Part shown: piece after piece, positions 17,747 through 27,033 of the stretch | Layout: each line of letters begins with the position of its first letter | Position numbering within the stretch: the stretch's first letter is position 1 | Origin: Paraprevotella xylaniphila YIT 11841 | GTDB lineage: Bacteria > Bacteroidota > Bacteroidia > Bacteroidales > Bacteroidaceae | Reading direction: 5' to 3' | DNA length: 64,000 nt | Assembly (NCBI RefSeq): GCF_000205165.1 | Contig: NZ_GL883827.1 | Location: forward strand, 124,077 to 188,076 | Program-made: the position numbers and the translations under genes | Notes under the pieces: model-generated | The model's database searches: none | The model's input: the letters and a program-made list of their open reading frames with translations, nothing else | What the model was told of the DNA's origin: nothing

Positions 17747-18270
17747 TCACCCAAAGCCAAAAGGCCATCGGGCAAAGTCATGTAAATCTTACGGTTTTTA
17801 TGGTCGATATCATCCACCAAATCTTCACCGGCCGGAAGCAAAATCTTCCCGCCGGAAGGGGTAGCGACTTCAAAAAGGATATTCAACGTAGATTCGTCTA
17901 CCGCTTCCACCTGTCCCAATTCACCATGAACCATGTCCACAACTGTGAAACCAGTGAAGTAACTCCACGTATATTCTCCCTCATGTACCTCTTCCGTCAG
18001 GGCCTTCGGGAAATAAACCTCCACGCCGACCATGCGGCGTGCCTGCTCCTCCGTATCCACCCCTTCGAATTTCATCAAGACCGTCGTATCGCTCCGAAAG
18101 CGGTATTCTTCCATAAAGAAAGGCACCAGTATCCCGTCCATACGGCATACCACATACTCCGCTTCCACACGGTCGAACACATCGTCCGTAAAGGCCATGT
18201 TCAATTCCCCCGACACCCCGTGTGTCTTGGTCAACATACCTATTTTATATACTTCGTCTTCACCTATCAT
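17743..18270 (-). CDS. rimM: Ribosome maturation factor RimM
   Basis: Assists assembly of the 30S subunit, acting near ribosomal protein S19 and the 16S head. The N-terminal RimM barrel has GMLTKTHGVSGELN, and the C-terminal PRC-barrel has ILLPAGEDLVDDIDHKNRKI. I place the start at 18270, where ATG overlaps the murA stop as ATGA, giving 175 residues; the longer open frame begins at 18291, inside murA. Translational coupling with murA on one side and dxr on the other is likely. Confidence 0.92.
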   Translation of the reverse strand: MIGEDEVYKIGMLTKTHGVSGELNMAFTDDVFDRVEAEYVVCRMDGILVPFFMEEYRFRSDTTVLMKFEGVDTEEQARRMVGVEVYFPKALTEEVHEGEYTWSYFTGFTVVDMVHGELGQVEAVDESTLNILFEVATPSGGKILLPAGEDLVDDIDHKNRKIYMTLPDGLLALGE

Positions 18271-19577
18271 TCTTCCACACGTTTGATGCAAGCTCCCAAT
18301 GCCGCCAGACGCGATTCGATATTCTCGTATCCCCGGTCAATCTGTTCGATATTGCTGATACGGCTCGTCCCGTCTGCACTCATGGCGGCTATCAATAGGG
18401 CAATTCCGGCACGTATGTCAGGCGACGTCATGCGTCCGCCACGCAAACGGATTTGATGGTCGTGCCCGACCACCACGGCCCGATGCGGGTCACAAAGGAT
18501 AATCTGTGCACCCATGTCAATCAACTTGTCCACAAAGAACAAGCGGCTCTCGAACATCTTCTGGTGAATCAACACCGTACCTTTGGCTTGTGTAGCCACC
18601 ACGAGCAACACACTCAACAAATCCGGGGTCAGTCCCGGCCACGGTGCGTCGCTCAAAGTCATGAACGAACCGTCCAAGAAAGAATCAATCTCATAATGGT
18701 CATGCCTCGGGATGAACAAATCATCTCCATGACGAAGCACTTGCACGCCCAGACGGCTAAAAGTATAAGGAATGATGCCTAAATTATCATACGAGACATT
18801 CTTGATGCCGATACCGTCGCCCACCATGGCCGCCATGCCAATGAAGCTGCCCACCTCTATCATGTCCGGCAAAACCGTATGTGCGGCACCGTGAAGCGCA
18901 TCCACTCCTACGATGGTGAGCAGGTTGGAAGCTATTCCGCTGATGTTCGCCCCCATACGGTTGAGCAAATGACAAAGTTGCTGGATATAAGGTTCGCACG
19001 CGGCATTATATATCGTTGTCGTACCCGTAGCCAACACCGAAGCCATAATGATATTGGCCGTACCCGTGACCGAGGCTTCGTCGAGCAACATATACGTACC
19101 ACACAAGCGCCCGGCATGAATGTCGTACACGCCCCGGCGGATGTCGTAATCAAACTTGGCCCCCAGTTTCTGGATTCCGAGGAAATGTGTGTCCAACCGA
19201 CGGCGTCCGATTTTGTCTCCCCCCGGTTTAGCCACCATGGCACGGCCGAAACGGGCTATCATCGGCCCGATAAGCATCACGCTTCCCCGCAGTTTGGTAC
19301 AACGCGCCAGGAACTCATCGCTCTGCACATATTCCATGTTCACCTCGTCGGCCTGGAAAGTAAAGTCGCCCGGAGCATTCCGCGTGACTTTCACACCGAC
19401 ATCTTCCAACAATCGGATTTGGTTGTTCACATCCGAGATGTCGGGTATGTTTTTGATACGTACCGGTTCTGAAGTAAGCAATGTCGCACAAATCACCTGC
19501 AAGGCTTCGTTCTTCGCGCCTTGGGGTACAATCTCTCCGGTCAAACGACGACCGCCCTCTATGATAAATGAAGCCAT
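18267..19577 (-). CDS. murA: UDP-GlcNAc 1-carboxyvinyltransferase, Asp-type active site
   Basis: First committed enzyme of peptidoglycan synthesis, transferring enolpyruvate from PEP to UDP-GlcNAc. At 436 residues it has the two inside-out alpha/beta domains of the family, with the conserved N-terminal GAKNEAL and the C-terminal DRGYENIE. In the mobile loop the sequence is PGGDKIGRRRLDTH, so Asp121 occupies the place of Escherichia coli Cys115, the residue alkylated by fosfomycin. The Asp form is active in other bacteria but is not inactivated by that drug. It is 17 bases downstream of the DUF4290 gene and overlaps rimM. Confidence 0.96.
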   Translation of the reverse strand: MASFIIEGGRRLTGEIVPQGAKNEALQVICATLLTSEPVRIKNIPDISDVNNQIRLLEDVGVKVTRNAPGDFTFQADEVNMEYVQSDEFLARCTKLRGSVMLIGPMIARFGRAMVAKPGGDKIGRRRLDTHFLGIQKLGAKFDYDIRRGVYDIHAGRLCGTYMLLDEASVTGTANIIMASVLATGTTTIYNAACEPYIQQLCHLLNRMGANISGIASNLLTIVGVDALHGAAHTVLPDMIEVGSFIGMAAMVGDGIGIKNVSYDNLGIIPYTFSRLGVQVLRHGDDLFIPRHDHYEIDSFLDGSFMTLSDAPWPGLTPDLLSVLLVVATQAKGTVLIHQKMFESRLFFVDKLIDMGAQIILCDPHRAVVVGHDHQIRLRGGRMTSPDIRAGIALLIAAMSADGTSRISNIEQIDRGYENIESRLAALGACIKRVEE

Positions 19578-19594
19578 ACAAACAGAACCGCCGC

Positions 19595-20215
19595 TTAATT
19601 TTTCCGTTTGTTCTTCCGCCCAACATTGCGATAGGCCACAGGAGCACGCCCCGGTTGGACCTTATCGTATTGGTCGAAGAATAGATGGAACCGTTCTTTG
19701 TCCAAATGCACGGAACCATGCGTATAATGGTCCAAATCCAGAGCCACCTTGTCATCGTCCATGGCATCCTTGTTCCAATTTCCCAAACTCCGTTTCATCT
19801 GCCCGGCTACCAACATCGTCAGTTCTTCCCGTTCCACGCCCTCCGGCATCTCGGCCAATTTGCGTATCAACGCTTCCAACAAAGCCCCGTAATGACGATA
19901 ACGGATCTTTTTCATCGGATAAGCCATAGGAGACGGCTTACCGTCCCCTCCTACTTTTCTGGGCGTCACTTCGTACGGATAATCAATATCCAACTTATAA
20001 TCGGCCATGATAGCCAAATGATCCCACAATTTATGCTTGAAATCCGGTACATCACGCAAATGCGGAAACATATTTCCCATTATCGAGACTATCGTGCGGG
20101 CACAACGTTGACGCTCCTCACGGTTTTCCAATGTGAGCGCATAATCCACCATTTCCTGAATGCCGCGCCCGTACTCCGGCATCGGTAATTTCTTGCGTTG
20201 GGTATTATATATCAT
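19595..20215 (-). CDS. DUF4290 family protein, function unknown
   Basis: The 206-residue cytoplasmic protein carries the block MPEYGRGIQEMVDYAL and the later FPHLRDVPDFKHKLWDHLA, which I recognise as DUF4290, a family of Bacteroidota. It is rich in charged helices, and its C-terminus is basic (GRKNKRKN). No catalytic motif is evident. Its start codon follows the tsaB stop directly, with no intervening base, and murA follows after 17 bases, a placement common in the order. That suggests a housekeeping role, but nothing more specific can be said. Confidence 0.85.
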   Translation of the reverse strand: MIYNTQRKKLPMPEYGRGIQEMVDYALTLENREERQRCARTIVSIMGNMFPHLRDVPDFKHKLWDHLAIMADYKLDIDYPYEVTPRKVGGDGKPSPMAYPMKKIRYRHYGALLEALIRKLAEMPEGVEREELTMLVAGQMKRSLGNWNKDAMDDDKVALDLDHYTHGSVHLDKERFHLFFDQYDKVQPGRAPVAYRNVGRKNKRKN

Positions 20216-20908
20216 TTACAAAAGTTTTTTCGGTTTTGAAGCTACAAATTCTTTCAAATAGAAAGGCTCGAAATAAGCCACATCTTCAAATCGGCCCAGT
20301 GCGAAAGCCTTCTCGGCCAGAGGCCCCATGTTCCGTGCCAAAGGCAGGACCTCCGGAAGGAAACGCGCATTCGGGTGCGTAATCCCGACCTTGCACTTCT
20401 CAGCCCCGTCACCGAAGAAGTAGACGGGCCGCTCATTCAGAAAGTCTTGGTAAGTGCTTCCGTCCACGATGTCGGCCCCGATGGCCCGTACAGGTCCCAA
20501 GGCCCTGTCGTACAAAGCGGCATACACTTCCATCCTGCGCGCATCTATCATAGGACATAGCAAAGCGTCTTCAGGCAAATCTTCGTGATAGAGCAACACC
20601 GGCACGCACAACAGTTCCAACGTCGGGACAGCTATCAACTTCAAACCACGGGCATAACAGATGCCCTTGGCCATCGACACACCGATACGCAATCCCGTAT
20701 ATGAACCCGGCCCCTGACTCACTGCCACCGCATCAAAAGGAATTCCGTGATTGTCGATATAAGAGATAGCTTCGTCCACAAAAACACCTAACTGCACCGC
20801 ATGTGAAGGCCCGCTTTTGTCTACTTTTTCAAACAATACCGCCCCGTCTTCCGTGACGGCTACCGAGCAAACCTTCGTACTCGTTTCAATATGCAGTATA
20901 CAAGACAT
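20216..20908 (-). CDS. tsaB: tRNA threonylcarbamoyladenosine biosynthesis protein TsaB
   Basis: Non-catalytic partner of TsaD in making t6A37 of ANN-decoding tRNAs. The 230 residues start with the ASKHA-fold strand LHIETSTKVCSVAV. They carry the family block AVSQGPGSYTGLRIGVSMAKG (about 63-83) and the DARRMEVYAALYD segment. It heads a minus-strand operon of six genes ending with rseP. A TAACTTTG -7 element lies at 20937-20944, in the short region shared with the divergent yicC. Confidence 0.95.
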   Translation of the reverse strand: MSCILHIETSTKVCSVAVTEDGAVLFEKVDKSGPSHAVQLGVFVDEAISYIDNHGIPFDAVAVSQGPGSYTGLRIGVSMAKGICYARGLKLIAVPTLELLCVPVLLYHEDLPEDALLCPMIDARRMEVYAALYDRALGPVRAIGADIVDGSTYQDFLNERPVYFFGDGAEKCKVGITHPNARFLPEVLPLARNMGPLAEKAFALGRFEDVAYFEPFYLKEFVASKPKKLL

Positions 20909-20936
20909 AAACTATTTTTTCCTTAGAATAACTCCG

Positions 20937-20974
20937 CAAAGTTACCATTTTATCCTATTATTTTCCTACTTTTG
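20937..20974. promoter_or_regulatory. Divergent promoter elements between tsaB and yicC
   Basis: The minus strand has TAACTTTG (20937-20944) facing tsaB. The plus strand has TACTTTTG (20967-20974) facing yicC. Both fit the -7 consensus; the -33 boxes are weak. The two promoters share an 86-base gap. Confidence 0.55.
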
Positions 20975-20994
20975 CATAAAATAATTATTAAATC

Positions 20995-21870
20995 ATGATT
21001 CAATCAATGACGGGCTACGGCAAATCGACTGCCGTAGTGAAAGGCAAAAAGATACACGTGGAAATCAAATCCCTCAATAGCAAGGCTTTAGATCTTTCTG
21101 CACGTATCGTACCGCTCTATCGGGAAAAGGAAATGGAAATCCGTGCCATGATCAGCCAGACGTTGGAGCGCGGAAAAGTGGACTTCACTATCTGGGTGGA
21201 AAAAGACGACACGCAAACGGCTACACCTATCAACGGCGTTATCTTGGACAACTATTACCAACAGATTAAACAAATCAGTGAAGAACGGCATATTCCTCTT
21301 CCGGCCGACTGGTTCGCCACGTTATTGCGCCTGCCTGATGTCATGACCCGCACGGAAGTGGAAGAATTGGACGAGGAGGAATGGAATGCCGTACGGACCG
21401 CCATCAAGGAAGCCATCGGCAAGCTCGTGGACTTCCGTAAACAGGAAGGTGCCGCATTGCAAAAGAAATTCACCGAGAAGATACAAAACATAGGTGATTT
21501 GCTGAAAAGCATCGAGCCGTATGAGCAAAGCCGCACCGAACGCATCCGCCAACGCCTGGTGGAAACCTTGGAAACGATTCCCAATGTGGAATACGACAAG
21601 AACCGCCTGGAGCAGGAAATGATTTATTATATCGAGAAACTGGACATCAACGAAGAGAAACAGCGTCTGGCCAACCACTTGAAATATTTCGTGGAGACCA
21701 TGGAAAACGGGCATGGACAAGGCAAGAAGTTAGGCTTCATCGCCCAGGAAATGGGACGTGAAATCAACACGACAGGAAGCAAAAGCAATCTGGCAGAAAT
21801 GCAAAACATCGTGGTGAAGATGAAAGACGAACTGGAACAAATCAAAGAGCAAGTGCTCAACGTAATGTAA
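20995..21870 (+). CDS. yicC: YicC/YloC-family endoribonuclease
   Basis: Member of the YicC family, recently recognised as hexameric endoribonucleases acting on small RNAs and mRNAs. At 291 residues it has the family start MIQSMTGYGKST, then the EIKSLNSKALDL segment. The conserved C-terminal domain (about 210-291) contains NHLKYFVETME, KKLGFIAQEMGREINT and SKSNLAEMQN. It leads a plus-strand cluster with gmk 14 bases downstream, the usual order in many phyla. A -7 element is at 20967-20974. Confidence 0.94.
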   Translation: MIQSMTGYGKSTAVVKGKKIHVEIKSLNSKALDLSARIVPLYREKEMEIRAMISQTLERGKVDFTIWVEKDDTQTATPINGVILDNYYQQIKQISEERHIPLPADWFATLLRLPDVMTRTEVEELDEEEWNAVRTAIKEAIGKLVDFRKQEGAALQKKFTEKIQNIGDLLKSIEPYEQSRTERIRQRLVETLETIPNVEYDKNRLEQEMIYYIEKLDINEEKQRLANHLKYFVETMENGHGQGKKLGFIAQEMGREINTTGSKSNLAEMQNIVVKMKDELEQIKEQVLNVM

Positions 21871-21884
21871 CCATACTGACGAAA

Positions 21885-22451
21885 ATGACAGGCAAACTGA
21901 TTATCTTTTCCGCTCCCAGCGGCAGCGGGAAAAGCACGCTTATCAATTATCTGATGGGGCAGGACTTGAATTTGGCTTTCAGCATCAGTGCAACCAGCCG
22001 CCCGCCACGGGGAACGGAACGTGACGGGGTGGAATATTTCTTCCTCACGCCCGAAGAATTCCGCCAACGCATCGCCAACGGCGAATTTTTAGAATACGAA
22101 GAAGTCTACAAAGACCGCTTCTACGGAACCTTGAAAGCACAAGTGGAAAAGCAACTGGAAGCCGGACAAAACGTAGTATTCGACGTGGACGTGCACGGTG
22201 GATGCCGCATCAAAGAGTTTTATGGCGACCGCGCCTTGAGCATGTTCATCCAACCGCCCTCGGTGGAAGAACTTCGCCGCAGATTGGAAAACCGGGGCAC
22301 GGATACGCCGGAAGTCATAGACGACCGCATCGCACGGGCGGAATACGAACTGACCTTCGCCCCCAAATTCGATACGATTGTCGTAAACGACGACCTCGAA
22401 AAGGCCAAGGCCGAAGCACTGGCCCGCTTGAAAGCCTTCTTGCACCCATAA
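21885..22451 (+). CDS. gmk: Guanylate kinase
   Basis: Phosphorylates GMP to GDP with ATP. The P-loop is SAPSGSGKST near residues 8-17. The GMP-binding residues are in SATSRPPRGTERDGVEYFF (about 36-54), and the conserved YGT (KDRFYGTLK) and the NRGTD lid follow. The 188-residue length is normal. Co-located with yicC and nadD. Confidence 0.97.
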   Translation: MTGKLIIFSAPSGSGKSTLINYLMGQDLNLAFSISATSRPPRGTERDGVEYFFLTPEEFRQRIANGEFLEYEEVYKDRFYGTLKAQVEKQLEAGQNVVFDVDVHGGCRIKEFYGDRALSMFIQPPSVEELRRRLENRGTDTPEVIDDRIARAEYELTFAPKFDTIVVNDDLEKAKAEALARLKAFLHP

Positions 22452-22463
22452 AACCCATATTCC

Positions 22464-22682
22464 ATGGACGATAAAACCATCCAAAGGAACTTACAGACTA
22501 GCATCATACTGTTCGTCCTGTGCCTGATAACCACCATCGCCGCAGCCCTTCTGCAATGGACCGAAATCACTATAGCCATGGGCGTGTTGGCTGTGGTGCA
22601 AGCCTATATCATCTACGTATGGTGGCACCGCAAACGTCACCGGAGACCCCATTTCCAACATAAATCCCACGAAAGGGCATGA
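22464..22682 (+). CDS. Small two-span membrane protein, unknown
   Basis: The 72-residue product has two hydrophobic spans (about 11-30 and 35-54) and a strongly basic, histidine-rich tail (HRKRHRRPHFQHKSH). The gene begins 12 bases after gmk and overlaps the nadD start as ATGA (22679-22682), so it is very likely translated and coupled to nadD. I do not recognise the family. The tail could bind RNA, metal or membrane lipid; this is a guess. Confidence 0.7.
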   Translation: MDDKTIQRNLQTSIILFVLCLITTIAAALLQWTEITIAMGVLAVVQAYIIYVWWHRKRHRRPHFQHKSHERA

Positions 22683-23263
22683 CGGAAACGGGCATCTACG
22701 GGGGGTCTTTCAATCCTATCCACCGGGGACACGTGGAACTGGCCGAACGCCTTTGCCGGGATGAAGGGTTGGATGAATTGTGGTTTATGGTATCTCCCCA
22801 GAATCCATTCAAAAAATCGTCTCCCGATTTGTTGGATGAAAATAGCCGTCTGGAGTTGGCCCGCATGGCCGTACGGGAACATCCCTGCCTCAAAGTGAGC
22901 GATTTCGAGTTCCGCCTGCCCCGTCCATCCTACACGGCAGACACCTTGGCCGCCCTGCGGCAAGCTTATCCCGACCGGCTTTTTACATTAGTCATCGGTG
23001 CCGACAACTGGCTTGCTTTCAAGGATTGGAAGAAACCGGACGAGATTCTAAGCCACCATCGCATCTTGGTCTACCCCCGCCCCGGTTATCCGGTGCAGAC
23101 CGCGTCCCTGCCCTCCGGAGTCCGGCTCACGGAAACCCCGCTCATCGACATCAGTTCCACCGAACTCCGCCGTCTCATCTCCCAAGGTGAAGATGCCTCT
23201 TACGGATTGGACGAAGTGGTCTGGCAGGAAATCCGCAAAAGGGGATACTATCGGAAAGCATAA
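22679..23263 (+). CDS. nadD: Nicotinate-nucleotide adenylyltransferase
   Basis: Joins nicotinate mononucleotide with ATP to make deamido-NAD in NAD synthesis. The nucleotidyltransferase motif GGSFNPIHRGH is at residues 7-17. The C-terminal ISSTELRRLI matches the second ATP-binding motif, and the body carries WFMVSPQNPFK and VIGADNW. Its 194 residues are normal. The start overlaps the preceding small membrane protein gene by four bases. Confidence 0.97.
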   Translation: MTETGIYGGSFNPIHRGHVELAERLCRDEGLDELWFMVSPQNPFKKSSPDLLDENSRLELARMAVREHPCLKVSDFEFRLPRPSYTADTLAALRQAYPDRLFTLVIGADNWLAFKDWKKPDEILSHHRILVYPRPGYPVQTASLPSGVRLTETPLIDISSTELRRLISQGEDASYGLDEVVWQEIRKRGYYRKA

Positions 23264-23375
23264 AGCACCCTGTAGATAAAAACAGGCATGCCCACTGTCT
23301 CTTCCACGATTCAGCAGGCATGTCACATCTTTACGGCATCCTTCTCTCATAAAAGCCGATATGCCGACTCATTCA

Positions 23376-24983
23376 TTATACCAATTTTACCTTCAATACC
23401 GGTGCTATGCCATTCGTCTTCCCCTCCGGCAACGTCACTTTCAGGCCATCTTCGCCACAAGTGAACTTCACCTTTCCGTAACCTAACAACTCCACACTTT
23501 TCACCTTTCCTTTATAATAAGGAGAACCTTTACGGAAGCTTTTCATCATGATTACTTTGCTTTCGGGCCATCCCAAAGCCGTGGCATATACAATCTTCTT
23601 GCCTTTCTGCACAAAACGTACATCCTTTGCCGTATAATTCTGTCCTTCATTGAACCCTTGGGCTTTCATCGGGTTGGCAGCCTCTGCCAAAGGCCCCTCA
23701 CCAAATACGTTCCACGGGCGCGTACCATAAATACTTTCTCCATTGACATCCATCCACGCTTTAATATCTTTAAGGATAGCCACTTCCTTCTCATCTATGG
23801 CACCGCTTCCCCTCAAAGGCACACTCAACAAGAGGTTACCGTTTTTGCTCACGATATCCACCAACATCTTTACCACTTGGCTTGCAGGCTTGTACCCGTT
23901 ACGGTCGTACACGCTCCGTTCATAATGCCAGTTACCCAAGCAAGTACACGTTTGCCAAGCTTTCTCCTGCGGACGGTCGGGTATGCCGCGCTCCACATCC
24001 CACACCATGGCCTCCTTGTGCTTGTCCTCAAGTATTTTGCCCGTCACCACGGCACGCATCTTCCCCTTGTTCTCTTTCAGGCTCGTGTTATACATGTGGG
24101 CCAGAATCCTCACCCCCTCGTCACTGATGGGATAAAACGGCAACACGGTATCATCGAAATACAACACGTCGGGATGGTAACGGTTCACTACATCCAACGT
24201 CCGGTTATATATTTTCGTCTTGAAATCTTCCGAAGGCTGCGAAGCCCCGTTGCCCCATGCCCACTGCGAATGAATGGTTCCGACATTCTTGCTGTCCTTG
24301 CTCCGTTCGTGCCGCTGTTCGTACAAATCCTGCGGGTCATAACCTTCCCACCATTTTCCTTTCCCGTCGGTCTTCGTCAACTTGCCATCGAAATCCTGAG
24401 AACCTTCCAACCAAGTCCAGGCATGCGAGGCATGGATGCTCACGCCGAGCGGCAAGTCGTATTTCTTGCAAGCCGCAGCCCATTCTCCGACCACATCCCG
24501 TTTCGGCCCCATGTTCACGGAGTTCCACGGTTGGTATTTGCTGTCCCAAAGGTCCATATTGTCATGATGGTTACCCAATGCCATGAAATAACGGGCACCC
24601 ACGCTCTTGTAAAAACGCACCAAGGAATCAGGTTGCCACTCCTCTGCCTTCCATTCGTTAATCACATCCTTGAACCCAAAATCCTTCGGATTGCCGTATT
24701 TCTTCACGTGCACGTCGTGCTGCCAATGTCCCGGATAATACATGTGGCGCGCGTACCAATCGCCCGACTCCGGTTCGCACTGCGGTCCCCAATGCGCCCA
24801 AATGCCGAACTTGGCATCGCGAAACCAGTCCGGGCACTCGTATGCCGCCAAAGATTCCCACGTCGGTTGGTATTTGCCCGTTTGCATCGGTTCGGGCTGT
24901 ACATTTTGCTGTGCTGCAACGGGCACACACACAAGCATCGCCGCTCCACAGCACAAAGACATCATCCATTTGTTTCTCATCAT
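23376..24983 (-). CDS. Exported alpha-L-fucosidase, GH29
   Basis: Retaining glycosidase that releases terminal L-fucose from host or dietary glycans. A signal peptide (residues 1 to about 25, ending VAAQQ) points to export. The catalytic barrel holds FGIWAHWGPQ, then ALGNHHDNMDLW. The strand-4 motif VLYFDDTVLPF has the likely nucleophile at Asp277. A C-terminal beta domain (about 430-535) follows. The 535-residue length suits GH29. The -7 element TAAATTTG is at 25006-25013. It lies near the fucose operon but has no SusC/SusD pair here. The linkage preference is not evident from sequence. Confidence 0.92.
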   Translation of the reverse strand: MMRNKWMMSLCCGAAMLVCVPVAAQQNVQPEPMQTGKYQPTWESLAAYECPDWFRDAKFGIWAHWGPQCEPESGDWYARHMYYPGHWQHDVHVKKYGNPKDFGFKDVINEWKAEEWQPDSLVRFYKSVGARYFMALGNHHDNMDLWDSKYQPWNSVNMGPKRDVVGEWAAACKKYDLPLGVSIHASHAWTWLEGSQDFDGKLTKTDGKGKWWEGYDPQDLYEQRHERSKDSKNVGTIHSQWAWGNGASQPSEDFKTKIYNRTLDVVNRYHPDVLYFDDTVLPFYPISDEGVRILAHMYNTSLKENKGKMRAVVTGKILEDKHKEAMVWDVERGIPDRPQEKAWQTCTCLGNWHYERSVYDRNGYKPASQVVKMLVDIVSKNGNLLLSVPLRGSGAIDEKEVAILKDIKAWMDVNGESIYGTRPWNVFGEGPLAEAANPMKAQGFNEGQNYTAKDVRFVQKGKKIVYATALGWPESKVIMMKSFRKGSPYYKGKVKSVELLGYGKVKFTCGEDGLKVTLPEGKTNGIAPVLKVKLV

Positions 24984-25086
24984 CTCATTTATTTGGTTTT
25001 GGATGCAAATTTAAATATTTATCCTTAAAACAGGATTGCACTATCTCAATTTAAAATAGGATTTTATAGGCTTTTCCCTTTATCTC

Positions 25087-27033
25087 TCATTTTCTCACCG
25101 GACGATTCAACTCCACGGCCACAACCGTCAAGTCTTCTTTTACGGGACGAATGCCCCTCAACGTCACTCCCCGCCCCTTTTGCCTGTATTGCAACGGCTG
25201 CTTGGTATAAACGTTGTATGCCCGTTTCACTTTCATCCCTTTATCCAACCGAGGCAGGACAAAAGTATCATCCCCATAACCTCCGAGGAAATAAATATAA
25301 ATCATATTGCCTTTGTAACAAAAGCCATACTGTCCGTCCACTGGCTGCCAAGGTCCGCCACGCGTACCGTAAACAGCTTCACGCGTCGCGTTCACCCATT
25401 CGCCAAACTCAAGCATACGCTGTTCCACCAAAGGAGCGACGTTGCCATGCCGATCCGGCCCCACATTCAACAGGAAACACATATTGCGCACCATGCAATC
25501 GGCAAAAAGACGCTTCACCTTCTTCAAAGGCATGATGCTCGACAGATTCTCCATCTGCTTGTTATATCCCCATCCGGGTGCCAAAGAAACGCACTTTTCC
25601 ACCACTCCGGAACGAATCTCTCCCGTCACAGCTCCACCGCCTTCCTCACAGGTGAAATCGCCTATCCAACCGCTGCGCGGATTCACCACAATATCCGGTT
25701 GGTATTTCCGGACGATACCCATCAATCCCAACGGCTTCCCGGTTTCCTCATCATAATCACGGAAGTAAGGATTCACCGGCCACCCGTTATTCTCGTCCAT
25801 GTATTTTCCAGACTCCCAAAACGATGCTCCTTCCGCATCCGTTCCCTTTTGGGCAATCCAACCACCATCCCAAAACAAGTGGTCGATTTTCCCGTAATGC
25901 GTCATCAGTTCCTTGACCTGGCAATAAAGTTCTTCCTTCATCAGCCTGGCGTTCTCCTTATGCCATGATGCCGTGGTATAACCGAAACGGTTCGCCGGAT
26001 TACAGTTGGTACCCGTAATGTCATAATATCCTGGAAAACGCCAGTTAATCAGCGTCTTGTAAAGCCCGACCTTCAAACCGGCCCTACGGCAAGCCTCTAC
26101 GTATTCTTTCACAAAATCCCTATTGTGCGTCTGCTTCGAAGTAAAAGCGTTCATATATTGGCTTTCAAAAAGTGCGTAACCGTCATGATGCTGAGTGGTG
26201 AGGCACACATAGCGCATTCCCGCTTTCTTAGCCAACCGCATCCACTTGTCCGCATCGAAATCCCGGGCATCGAAATATTCCTCGCCAGACTCGGGATAAG
26301 CCAATTTACGGTATTCCTCTATGCCGACACCTTGATTCTCCATATACCATTCGCCCTTTCCCGGCCCTGCGTACAGCCCCCAGTGGATGAACATGCCCAA
26401 CTTGCCATCCAACATCCATTTTATCTTCTCGTCCGGCTGCATGGAAACACCCAAATCGGTCTTCACTTCACGCATCGGAGCGGGTGGAATCCCGTCGTAC
26501 GTTTTCTCGTGATACTTTCCCGTACATACAATACGAAGGTCGTCCAACCAGGCACACGTGCCCTCCGGATTGTTCTCAAACATCACTTCCACCACGGCCT
26601 CCTTTTGCCCTGCCGAAGTATGAAACGGTTTCTTGAACTCCGTCCAAGCAGCCAAAGCCGTAGAAATACTGATGTTGTTTTTCCCTAACCCGGTAGTTTG
26701 CAACGTCACATTGTCTGCCCCACTTTCCGTTTTCATGCGTACGGCAAGTTCATAAGCCGACGAAGGCTGCAAAGCCACCTTCAAGCGGAAAGTCGTTCCC
26801 GGCGATAATTTGGCCGATTTCCCCCGGTATGCTCCTTCGTCACTGACCGGCTCAGCTTTTCCCCGCGCCACTTCCCAACCTTGCAACCCACATTCGAAAT
26901 CGGAAACCACCACTTCCTGTGCCGCCAAACAGGCCGAAGACAACACAGCTATCCCCCAACAGGACACACGCCTGCCCAAGAGTCCCAATCTGAACCTGTC
27001 AGGAATATTTTTCATATACATAGGATTTACCAT
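25087..27033 (-). CDS. Exported alpha-L-fucosidase, GH29, with N-terminal carbohydrate-binding-like domain
   Basis: Second GH29 fucosidase of the locus, 648 residues. After a signal sequence (the start may be Met7, at 27015; cleavage near LAAQ), residues about 41-170 form a jelly-roll domain like CBM4/9, with FECGLQGWEVARGKA and ending in AWLDDLRI. The GH29 barrel follows, with FIHWGLYAGPGKGEWY, TTQHHDGYALFE and HLFWDGGW, where Asp389 is the probable nucleophile. It is only distantly similar to the neighbouring fucosidase at 23.4-25.0 kb, so the two probably cut different linkages. Its promoter region at 27065-27084 contains a perfect palindrome. Confidence 0.92.
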   Translation of the reverse strand: MVNPMYMKNIPDRFRLGLLGRRVSCWGIAVLSSACLAAQEVVVSDFECGLQGWEVARGKAEPVSDEGAYRGKSAKLSPGTTFRLKVALQPSSAYELAVRMKTESGADNVTLQTTGLGKNNISISTALAAWTEFKKPFHTSAGQKEAVVEVMFENNPEGTCAWLDDLRIVCTGKYHEKTYDGIPPAPMREVKTDLGVSMQPDEKIKWMLDGKLGMFIHWGLYAGPGKGEWYMENQGVGIEEYRKLAYPESGEEYFDARDFDADKWMRLAKKAGMRYVCLTTQHHDGYALFESQYMNAFTSKQTHNRDFVKEYVEACRRAGLKVGLYKTLINWRFPGYYDITGTNCNPANRFGYTTASWHKENARLMKEELYCQVKELMTHYGKIDHLFWDGGWIAQKGTDAEGASFWESGKYMDENNGWPVNPYFRDYDEETGKPLGLMGIVRKYQPDIVVNPRSGWIGDFTCEEGGGAVTGEIRSGVVEKCVSLAPGWGYNKQMENLSSIMPLKKVKRLFADCMVRNMCFLLNVGPDRHGNVAPLVEQRMLEFGEWVNATREAVYGTRGGPWQPVDGQYGFCYKGNMIYIYFLGGYGDDTFVLPRLDKGMKVKRAYNVYTKQPLQYRQKGRGVTLRGIRPVKEDLTVVAVELNRPVRK

